From Glaciecola sp. XM2 (GTDB lineage: Bacteria > Pseudomonadota > Gammaproteobacteria > Enterobacterales > Alteromonadaceae): a DNA stretch of 64,000 nt. Shown in pieces: positions 1-6,817 of the stretch; the stretch's first letter is position 1, and every line of letters begins with the position of its first letter. The notes below the pieces were generated by a model. The model made no database searches. It was not told the DNA's origin and saw only the letters and a program-made list of their open reading frames with translations. A program made the translations under genes and the position numbers. Location: contig NZ_JAHEOJ010000028.1 in NCBI RefSeq assembly GCF_018595715.1, positions 124,001 through 188,000 of the forward strand, read 5' to 3'.

Positions 1-710
1 TCGAACAAAAAGGAATAAATGATTTTGTTACGAAAATTGATAAGGAAGCCGAAGCCACAATTATTGACAAAATCCAGCAAGCCTATCCTGATCACTCGTT
101 TATATGTGAAGAAGGTGGGAGCATTGAGAAAAACCCAGAATTTACCTGGGTAATCGACCCCCTCGACGGTACGACTAACTTTATTCAAGGCATTCCTCAC
201 TTTGCAGTCAGCATCGCGCTTTTGCACAAAGGCAAGCTCGACCAAGCGGTTGTGTTTGACCCTATTCGCGGTGAGCTTTTTGCTGCAAGCAAAGGCGGCG
301 GTGCACAGTTAAACGGCTACCGCATTCGTACTTCAAAAACCAAAGACTTATCGGGCACCATTCTTGCGACGGCATTTCCATTTAGAGACAGAGCGCGCTA
401 CGACGAAGCCATTGGTCAATTTGGCCGTATATTCGCAAAAGCCGGTGACGTAAGACGCTCAGGCTCAGCAGCCCTTGATTTAGCGTATGTTGCGGCGGGT
501 CGTTACGATGGCTATTGGGAAAAAGGCTTGCGCTCATGGGATATGGCCGCGGGCGAATTGCTCGTCAAAGAATCAGGTGGCTTAATTACCGACTATGCGG
601 GTAACAACGACCCACTTTATGCAGAACTTAAAGCCCCTGGAAGCTCAAACGGCATTGTTGCTGGTGGACCAAGAGTGGTGCAGAATATTGTGAAAGAACT
701 AAAAGGCTAA
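1..710 (+). CDS. suhB: Inositol-1-monophosphatase SuhB, 3' part
   Basis: The reading frame is open from base 3, so the gene starts before the window and only the 5' end is missing. The visible ~235 residues carry the inositol monophosphatase signatures: a GGSIE-type metal-binding Glu region, motif A DPLDGTTNF, and motif B WDMAAGELLVKESGG near the C-terminus. The family hydrolyses myo-inositol-1-phosphate in a Mg-dependent way. In enterobacteria SuhB also joins the ribosomal RNA antitermination complex. From memory, the order of conserved blocks matches E. coli SuhB (NDFVT, ILAT.FPF, GSAALDLAYVAAGR), which supports the symbol. The TTG at 222 is internal and is not the start. No terminator is seen before the next gene. 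Confidence 0.93.
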   Translation, partial: EQKGINDFVTKIDKEAEATIIDKIQQAYPDHSFICEEGGSIEKNPEFTWVIDPLDGTTNFIQGIPHFAVSIALLHKGKLDQAVVFDPIRGELFAASKGGGAQLNGYRIRTSKTKDLSGTILATAFPFRDRARYDEAIGQFGRIFAKAGDVRRSGSAALDLAYVAAGRYDGYWEKGLRSWDMAAGELLVKESGGLITDYAGNNDPLYAELKAPGSSNGIVAGGPRVVQNIVKELKG

Positions 711-733
711 CAGCATCCTAACCTTGGTTTAGG

Positions 734-1618
734 GTGTTTAGCCAGTCACTGGCTTCGCTTTTAAATATGATACACAACACGCTTCCATATCGACTAGGGC
801 TGCCCGCTTGGGCCTTTTCAGGTTGGAAAAACAAGTACTTTAGCGATAAGCCTAGCAGTTTAGCGAGTTATGCAAGCGTGTTTAATATGGTAGAAGGTAA
901 CACCACCTTCTATCAACTTCCCACTGAAGAAAAAGTGGCGACTTGGCAAGAATCGCTGGCCCCATACGACTGTAAAATCTGTTTTAAGCTTCCGCAAACC
1001 ATTACCCATGCAGCGCAACCAGATTGGGACCTATTAGACACTTTCATCAATCGCATTTCTCCACTCCAAGCGCATTTAGGTCCATTGCTGTTAGTCTTTC
1101 CAGCGAAGATTAGTCCAAGCAGCGTCGGTTTTATCGACGCCATCTTACAAAAGCTTCCCTCACATCTGAACGCTGCCGTAGAAGTTCGCCACCCCGACTT
1201 TTTTAACGAAAATGATAACCTGCAAGCAGTATTAGATACTTATCAAGCTAATCGCGTAGTATTAGACAGTCGCCCTTTATATCGTGGCGATCAAAGTCAT
1301 CCAGATGTTGTGCAAGCCAAACATGAAAAGCCCAACGTGCCGGTTTCACCAAAAGTGTATAATAAACGTGCTTTTGTGAGGTTGGTGCTGCATCCAGACT
1401 CCCCTGATAACCAGCTGTTTATTGAGCAGCGGGGAAAAATGGTGGTGAATTACTTGCAGCATGACATCGAGCCATTCATTAGCATCCATTGCCCCAACAA
1501 TTTTTACTGCCCATCTTATGCACTTGCCCTGCACCAATCAGTTCAGCGTCATGCAAACAATATGCATATCGCAGACTTACCGCCATTTCCTGTGCCCCAG
1601 CAGTCTAATTTGCTGTGA
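734..1618 (+). CDS. DUF72 (YecE-like) family protein
   Basis: A 294-residue soluble protein of the DUF72 family, which has a TIM-barrel-like fold and no firmly assigned reaction. Family features are the N-terminal R.GLPAW.F.GWK block, the EGNTTFYQLP segment, the KLPQTITH segment, and a late HCPNN block with aromatic residues. The frame can start at the GTG at 734 or at the ATG at 767 (MIHNTLPYRLG). The ATG fits the usual beginning of the family better, but neither has a clear Shine-Dalgarno sequence. It lies 23 bases after suhB on the same strand and may be co-transcribed with it. The function is unknown. Confidence 0.8.
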   Translation: MFSQSLASLLNMIHNTLPYRLGLPAWAFSGWKNKYFSDKPSSLASYASVFNMVEGNTTFYQLPTEEKVATWQESLAPYDCKICFKLPQTITHAAQPDWDLLDTFINRISPLQAHLGPLLLVFPAKISPSSVGFIDAILQKLPSHLNAAVEVRHPDFFNENDNLQAVLDTYQANRVVLDSRPLYRGDQSHPDVVQAKHEKPNVPVSPKVYNKRAFVRLVLHPDSPDNQLFIEQRGKMVVNYLQHDIEPFISIHCPNNFYCPSYALALHQSVQRHANNMHIADLPPFPVPQQSNLL

Positions 1619-1729
1619 GCAAGTTTTATGGGTATTGCCGCGGGCATGAAAGATTAGCCAATACCTTAAGATTTGCGTTACAGTATTAAAGAATATGCCA
1701 CATACCAATGATAAGAGGCCTACTATACC

Positions 1730-3259
1730 ATGTTGAGTTTAACCAAATACTCGATACGCTCTCTCGCGATGCTGATGATGAGTGTTACGCTAATTGCAAA
1801 CGCGCAGGAGTTTAACCGTCAGATTGAAGTTGAATCTGCGGTAGTCACAGAGCACAAAACACAGATAAACGGTGAGCGCGTAAGTTACTCTGCGACCACT
1901 GGCACACAGCCCGTATGGGACGAGCAAGGCGAAGCGGTAGCAACGTTGTTTTATACTTTCTACCAGCGCACTGATGTTAAGTCTGACGAAGTTCGGCCAT
2001 TGCTCATTTCCTTTAATGGAGGTCCAGGTTCAGCGTCCGTTTGGATGCATGTAGCATACACCGGCCCGCGTATTTTAAACATTGATGATGAAGGCTACCC
2101 GGTTCAACCATATGGCGTTCAAACCAACCCTTATTCTGTCTTAGATGTCGCTGACATCGTATTTGTAAACCCGGTGAATACCGCATATAGCAGAGTCCTG
2201 AAAGACGCAGAAGGCAAGATGCCATCTAAAGAACAACAACAAGATATGTTTTTTGGTGTGAATGCCGATATTCGCTATCTCGCAGAGTGGTTAAATACCT
2301 TTGTAACGCGTTTTAACAAATGGCGCTCGCCAAAATATTTAATTGGCGAAAGTTATGGAACCAATCGCGTATCGGGCTTGGCCTTAGCGCTGCAAAACAA
2401 TCAGTGGATGTATCTCAACGGCGTGGTATTAGTCTCTCCTACAGATATAGGCATTGACCGCCAAGGCCCTGTAAAAGCAGCCAATAGATTACCGTATTTC
2501 GCTGCAACCGCTTGGCATCACCAAAAGCTACCTGCCGACTTACAAGCCAAAGACCTATACGAGGTATTAGATGAAGTTGAGCGCTACACCATAGATAGTT
2601 ACCTACCCGCTCTGGCTAAGGGCGCCTTTATCGACGCTGAAGAAAAACAATCGGTCATTGCGAATGTTGCGCGTTTTTCAGGCTTAAGTGAGCAGGCCGT
2701 TGCACAAAGCAACATGGATATTAGTACCCAGTTTTTCTGGAAAGAACTGTTAAGAGATGAAGGTAAGACCATTGGGCGACTCGATAGCCGTTATTTAGGC
2801 ATAGACAAAAAAGAGACCGGTGATTCACCTGACTATTGGGCAGAGCTTACCTCTTGGTTACACTCATTTACCCCTGCGATTAACTACTACTTAAGAGAAG
2901 AGCTAAACTATAAAACCGATATTAAATACAATATGTTCGGACCGGTACGTCCTTGGGATCGCACCAATGATAATACTGGTGAAAACCTTCGTCTTGCGAT
3001 GGCGCAAAACCCGTATTTAAACGTGCTGATACAGGCGGGTTATTATGATGGTGCGACTAATTACTTTGATGCAAAGTACACGATGTGGCAACTAGACCCA
3101 AGTGGAAAAATGAAGGAGCGTTTGAGTTTTAAAGGGTATAGAAGTGGTCATATGATGTACTTACGTCGCCAAGATTTAGAATTATCGAATCAAGACCTTC
3201 GAGAGTTCATCAAAAACACTACGGTAGCGCCAAGCGCCCCTGCTGAGTATCCGCGTTAG
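1730..3259 (+). CDS. Secreted serine carboxypeptidase, peptidase family S10
   Basis: A 509-residue protein with an N-terminal signal peptide (hydrophobic residues about 9-24, likely cleavage after ANA). It carries the S10 hallmarks: the oxyanion segment FNGGPGSAS (about residues 95-103), the nucleophile Ser208 in GESYGTNR, Asp440 in AGYYDGATNY, and His474 in YRSGHMMYLR. The family removes C-terminal amino acids from peptides at acidic to neutral pH. In marine gammaproteobacteria such proteins are probably periplasmic or secreted peptide scavengers. It stands alone, with a GC-rich hairpin just downstream. Confidence in the family is high; the substrate is unknown. Confidence 0.9.
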   Translation: MLSLTKYSIRSLAMLMMSVTLIANAQEFNRQIEVESAVVTEHKTQINGERVSYSATTGTQPVWDEQGEAVATLFYTFYQRTDVKSDEVRPLLISFNGGPGSASVWMHVAYTGPRILNIDDEGYPVQPYGVQTNPYSVLDVADIVFVNPVNTAYSRVLKDAEGKMPSKEQQQDMFFGVNADIRYLAEWLNTFVTRFNKWRSPKYLIGESYGTNRVSGLALALQNNQWMYLNGVVLVSPTDIGIDRQGPVKAANRLPYFAATAWHHQKLPADLQAKDLYEVLDEVERYTIDSYLPALAKGAFIDAEEKQSVIANVARFSGLSEQAVAQSNMDISTQFFWKELLRDEGKTIGRLDSRYLGIDKKETGDSPDYWAELTSWLHSFTPAINYYLREELNYKTDIKYNMFGPVRPWDRTNDNTGENLRLAMAQNPYLNVLIQAGYYDGATNYFDAKYTMWQLDPSGKMKERLSFKGYRSGHMMYLRRQDLELSNQDLREFIKNTTVAPSAPAEYPR

Positions 3260-3276
3260 TTTAAACATTTTTATCA

Positions 3277-3300
3277 GCGCGCCCGCAATTCTGGGCGCGC
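3277..3300. terminator. GC-rich hairpin between convergent genes
   Basis: A perfect 8-bp inverted repeat, GCGCGCCC and GGGCGCGC, has an 8-base loop. It sits between the convergent S10 peptidase gene and the yceI operon. Neither strand shows a proper T-run after the stem, so it may protect 3' ends or work with Rho rather than terminate by itself. Confidence 0.4.
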
Positions 3301-3317
3301 ATATTCAGTACGTAAAG

Positions 3318-3848
3318 CTACTGTTTTGGAATATCTAACGTTAGTTCAATGTATTTGCTGACCCAGTCTGCGTCAGGATCAGACTCAAAACCGATACCAT
3401 AGCTCAAGCGGTCAATCTTAAATTGTGATGTTAATCGCCCGCCGTCTTCTTGTAGTAAGAAACTCACAGGTAGCGCTTTACCTCGCAACGACAATTTTCC
3501 AGAGACTTGATAGCCCTCACTTGTTTGTGTCACCTCTTCACTTACAAAGGTGCCTTGAGGATGATTATCCACATCAAACCAGTCGCCTTCGGGCAAGGTA
3601 TCGTCGTATGTGCTGTCTCCGGTTTCTGCGCTGCGCAAATCAAACTCTGCATTGACATAAGCATTTGATGCAGGAGGTAATAACAGTTGCGCATTCCACT
3701 TAAGAAACTCACCTGAAAATGTCATACCTGCGTGTTTACCGCTAAACCCCACGGTTCCGTCTGCATTTGACACCTTAATCTGCGACAAAGTAATAAATGG
3801 AGCGACAAGTAGCGCAATCACAACGGCTGTTTTGTTTATATATTTCAA
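3318..3848 (-). CDS. YceI-family periplasmic protein (third gene of the operon)
   Basis: A 176-residue protein with a signal peptide (MKYINKTAVVIALLVAPFITLS). The following lipocalin-like YceI domain has the motifs NADGTVGFSGKHAGMTFSG, AEFDLRS, DDTLPEGDWFDV and FKIDRLSYGIG. Members bind polyisoprenoids or amphiphiles in a barrel and are often encoded beside cytochrome b561, as here. Its start codon overlaps the stop of the b561 gene by four bases (ATGA), so the two are translationally coupled. It is diverged from the other YceI protein in the same operon. The ligand is not predictable from sequence. Confidence 0.85.
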   Translation of the reverse strand: MKYINKTAVVIALLVAPFITLSQIKVSNADGTVGFSGKHAGMTFSGEFLKWNAQLLLPPASNAYVNAEFDLRSAETGDSTYDDTLPEGDWFDVDNHPQGTFVSEEVTQTSEGYQVSGKLSLRGKALPVSFLLQEDGGRLTSQFKIDRLSYGIGFESDPDADWVSKYIELTLDIPKQ

Positions 3849-4405
3849 GAAGACTTACTCCACCACATTCTTTGGATAAGGGAAATACCTTGTTTTTTCT
3901 TGTGCATAACGACGGCGCCGATATGACCGATAATCATTAACACTAAGCCACTAGCAATAACCCAATGCATATTCCTAGCAATGCTTTCAATGGTTTTGTT
4001 GCGCTCCACAAAAGGGATATGAGGCCACTTAATTGCATCGGTAAATACAAAGGTTGGCAAACCAAACGGGCTTGCTGAGACCATTAACCAACCCGTGAGC
4101 GGCATAGCAATTAAGGCGGTGTATAATGCAATATGCCCTGCTTTTGCGAGGGCTTTTTCTTTAGCAGTAAAGGCCTCAGGCATAGGAGGTTGCTTGCTTA
4201 ACCAGCGAGTAAGTATGCGCAACACAATGGCCCATAGCATGATCACGCCTGCCGCTTTGTGGGTTTGAAACAGCTGAAATTGATCTGCCTTTGGCATCTC
4301 AAAGTTCACCATGTACACGCCAGAGCCGACCATAAATATCAAGCCAAGTGCGATGGCCCAATGCAAAAATATGCTTAGCCCATGATATCGAGTATAAGGA
4401 TACAT
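3845..4405 (-). CDS. Cytochrome b561-family membrane protein
   Basis: 186 residues from the ATG at 4405 (MYPYTRYHGLSIFLHW). The frame is open further upstream to a TTG at 4438, but that would overlap the preceding yceI by 29 bases. The ATG lies four bases after that stop. There are four membrane spans with the conserved haem-ligand pattern: a His in SIFLHW, FQTHKAAG, AGHIALY, and the late NMHWV and GHIGAVVMH. The family moves electrons between quinol and periplasmic or membrane acceptors using two b haems. Lying between two YceI genes, it probably transfers electrons to something carried by or made with YceI. That is inference. Confidence 0.87.
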   Translation of the reverse strand: MYPYTRYHGLSIFLHWAIALGLIFMVGSGVYMVNFEMPKADQFQLFQTHKAAGVIMLWAIVLRILTRWLSKQPPMPEAFTAKEKALAKAGHIALYTALIAMPLTGWLMVSASPFGLPTFVFTDAIKWPHIPFVERNKTIESIARNMHWVIASGLVLMIIGHIGAVVMHKKKQGISLIQRMWWSKSS

Positions 4406-4409
4406 TTTA

Positions 4410-5039
4410 TTAATCAGCTTTAAAAAACTCACCTTCAATCATGACTTCGACATCGTCGCCAATATTAGGGACAAATTTCGTCATACCCCATTTAGAGCGC
4501 TCGATTGTCGTGGTTGCAGAGAAGCCCATCGTTGGCTTGCCGCTGAAAGGTTGTCTTTGCATTGCGCCATTAAATGTTACATCTAATGTGACAGGTAGCG
4601 TCGTCCCTAAAAATGTTAGGTTACCTTCCATGATGGCAGTGGTGTCAGACTGCATTTCAATATTGGTAGACACAAAGTCAATCGACGCAAACTTGCCCGC
4701 ATTGAACCATCCTGACTCGGTTGCCAGAACCATATTGAAGTCTTTTTCTGCAGCGTTAGGGTACGCCGTTTGAATCGACATCGGATTAATGCTTGCTGTG
4801 ATCTTGCTGTTTTCAACATTGGCTGGGTCAAAATCGATGCTAGCATCAAAATCTGCAAAACGCGCAACATAGTCTGAAAGACCGAGGTGAGAGACCTTCC
4901 ATACAACGCTCGCATGAGTCAAATCGAGGGAATAGACACCCTCTGGCATATCGTTAAATGGGCTTTTTGCGAAGACCCAGGAGACGCAACTAGCGATAAA
5001 TAGAGTCGCTGCAAGCATAGTCAGTTTGATTTTTTTCAT
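4410..5039 (-). CDS. YceI-family periplasmic protein (first gene of the operon)
   Basis: 209 residues from the ATG at 5039, chosen because it begins a standard signal peptide (MKKIKLTMLAATLFIASCVSWVFA) with a GGCGGA ribosome site upstream. The longer frame to 5093 adds residues that do not fit. The YceI domain shows the typical LDLTHASVVWKVSHLG start, FADFDASIDFDP, the AST-type SINPMSIQT segment, and FVPNIGDDVEVMIEGE at the end. It is predicted to be a soluble periplasmic lipid- or isoprenoid-binding barrel. It is the first gene of a three-gene unit with cytochrome b561 and a second YceI. Confidence 0.88.
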   Translation of the reverse strand: MKKIKLTMLAATLFIASCVSWVFAKSPFNDMPEGVYSLDLTHASVVWKVSHLGLSDYVARFADFDASIDFDPANVENSKITASINPMSIQTAYPNAAEKDFNMVLATESGWFNAGKFASIDFVSTNIEMQSDTTAIMEGNLTFLGTTLPVTLDVTFNGAMQRQPFSGKPTMGFSATTTIERSKWGMTKFVPNIGDDVEVMIEGEFFKAD

Positions 5040-5111
5040 AAAATTTCCGCCAAAGTAAAACAAGATGCTGCCGTTTACGCGCATCTTGTTCATTAAGATT
5101 AATCGAAAGGT

Positions 5112-5843
5112 TTAGTACTGCGCCAATTGCTGATGAATACTCTCTACTAACTCAGTAGGAATGCATAACTGCTGAGATAACGACTGTAAAAAAGCAACAG
5201 AGGTAGGGTCGTTGATATCGATAGCACTGGCACTTGCGGCATACACTTCAATGCCGGTTTGCGCGTTGGGCACTTGTTGGACAATCTCTGGCAAACTTAA
5301 AGGCTTACGCAGCTCATCAAACAACATGGCTTTTTCTTGAACAGATAAGTCCATGGTATCTACTTGTGCAAAAATCCTTTGGCGTTCAGCTTCATCAATA
5401 TGCCCATCTGCATGCGCCGCTGCAATCATCGCCCTCATTAAGATTAACTGCCCTTGCTCATTTTCTTCTTCAACTACTTCTTCGAAGGCTTTTTGTGGCA
5501 GCGCCGCTGGTCTAAAATCAAATTGCGCCGCATGCGGTTGAGCGGTATATGTATTGCCTGAAGCCGGTTGCGCAGCATAACTGTTGCCGGTAGCCGCTTG
5601 TCCATGTCCTGGATGTGGCTGACCCGCCATTTGCGCGCCTTTATTAGCCGAATAGCTTTGATATGCTTTCCAAGCCAGCCCGCCGACAGCAGCTAGCGCC
5701 CCAACTTTTAACGCACTTTTGCCTACTTTTCTTCCTTTCTTGCTAGCCACCATGCTGGTAAGCCCGCCACCTGCAACACCGCCCATAAAGCCGCTAAGTG
5801 CACCAGATTTACTTAACCCACCCACTAACTTTGATAAATCCAT
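5112..5843 (-). CDS. YebE-like inner-membrane-associated protein (DUF533, TerB-like fold)
   Basis: A 243-residue protein. The glycine-rich N-terminus (GGLSKSGALSGFMGGVAGGG) and a short hydrophobic stretch near residues 45-60 (ALKVGALAAVGGLAWKAYQSY) match the start of YebE/DUF533 proteins. A low-complexity Gln/Ala/Pro linker with two TAQP-type repeats follows. The helical C-terminal domain (LILMRAMIAAAHADGHIDEAER) resembles TerB. YebE in E. coli responds to envelope stress, but its function is unknown. The gene is divergent from the solute-binding protein at 6029. Confidence 0.75.
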   Translation of the reverse strand: MDLSKLVGGLSKSGALSGFMGGVAGGGLTSMVASKKGRKVGKSALKVGALAAVGGLAWKAYQSYSANKGAQMAGQPHPGHGQAATGNSYAAQPASGNTYTAQPHAAQFDFRPAALPQKAFEEVVEEENEQGQLILMRAMIAAAHADGHIDEAERQRIFAQVDTMDLSVQEKAMLFDELRKPLSLPEIVQQVPNAQTGIEVYAASASAIDINDPTSVAFLQSLSQQLCIPTELVESIHQQLAQY

Positions 5844-6028
5844 TCTTGTTCTCCATCAAACACACACAAACCTTATACAGTTTATACAGACAATACGGCG
5901 AAAAGTTTGTTCCAAAACGCTATTATCAGGCGAAAAATCGCGACTTTAGCCCAAGCACTACTGTTCAAATTATCTGCTATACTGACCAAATAGCGCAGGT
6001 GTGCGCGTTTTGGAGGAAGAGTACATTT

Positions 6029-6808
6029 ATGTTGGCATCTTGTATGGCAGGAGCTAGGTCTGTGACCAGTAGTAAAGATAAGTGGCTATTAATCGTTGTG
6101 TTCATTGCGTGCGCATTAGTGTCCACGCCTTCCAGTGCAATGCTTTATGTTGATGAAAAAACAGCTGTCAATATAGGTCTTACCATTTTCCCGCCCACGG
6201 TAGAAACAGACAGAGATGGTAATTGCTTTGGTGAAGGGGTGGATTTGTTTCGCGATATTTTTTCGCCGGATAAATACATTCTTAACATTTATTGTGCGAC
6301 CCCTGCACGCGTCTACAGAGATTTTGCCAACGGGCAAATCGACATAACGGTCAATATCAAAAGTACTGAAAGTCTTAGCCAAAACGTTCTATTTTCCGAC
6401 ATTCCCTACATCAACTTACAAGTGATGCTGTATTCAAATAACTTGCAACCTAACGGTACTATCGCAGCCATCAGACAGTTTAACTACCACGGTGCTAAAC
6501 AAAACCTGATTGATAAGGGTTATATGATGCTCAATCAAGCTAACAGCAAAGAGGCAGTTACTGTGTTTTGGCGCGGTGGAGCGCAAGGGTTAATTAGTTA
6601 TAAAATGCCTTATGAGCATTATTATAAATTGCTCAAAGATGCGGCTAGGTTAGGTGCGTTTGAAGGGCAAACAACCGCTCAAGAGCTCGTCACCGTCCCG
6701 AGCTACTTCGTGGTAAACAAAGCCAATGCACAAGCCGAAAGTCTATTAAAACGAATCAATGAGTTTAACCAATCACGCATGGCGCCTTTGGAGGATGAAA
6801 ATTTGTAA
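6029..6808 (+). CDS. Periplasmic solute-binding protein, family 3 (type 2 PBP fold)
   Basis: 259 residues from the ATG at 6029. A GGAGG sequence 12 bases upstream supports this start over the ATG at 5798, which would run through the divergent promoter region. A hydrophobic signal sequence (WLLIVVFIACALVSTPSSA) precedes the mature part, NIGLTIFPPTVETDRDGNCFGEGVDLFRDIF. The FANGQIDITVNIKST segment is typical of SBP_bac_3 proteins. No permease or ATPase gene is adjacent. Such orphan proteins in Alteromonadales can be signalling or stand-alone binding proteins, so the ligand is open. Confidence 0.7.
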   Translation: MLASCMAGARSVTSSKDKWLLIVVFIACALVSTPSSAMLYVDEKTAVNIGLTIFPPTVETDRDGNCFGEGVDLFRDIFSPDKYILNIYCATPARVYRDFANGQIDITVNIKSTESLSQNVLFSDIPYINLQVMLYSNNLQPNGTIAAIRQFNYHGAKQNLIDKGYMMLNQANSKEAVTVFWRGGAQGLISYKMPYEHYYKLLKDAARLGAFEGQTTAQELVTVPSYFVVNKANAQAESLLKRINEFNQSRMAPLEDENL

Positions 6809-6817
6809 GGCATTGGG

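Noticed and set aside
5798-6028. N-terminal extension of the solute-binding protein from the ATG at 5798
   Set aside because: It would run antisense to the YebE-like gene start and through the divergent promoter region. The ATG at 6029 has a ribosome site and a signal peptide.
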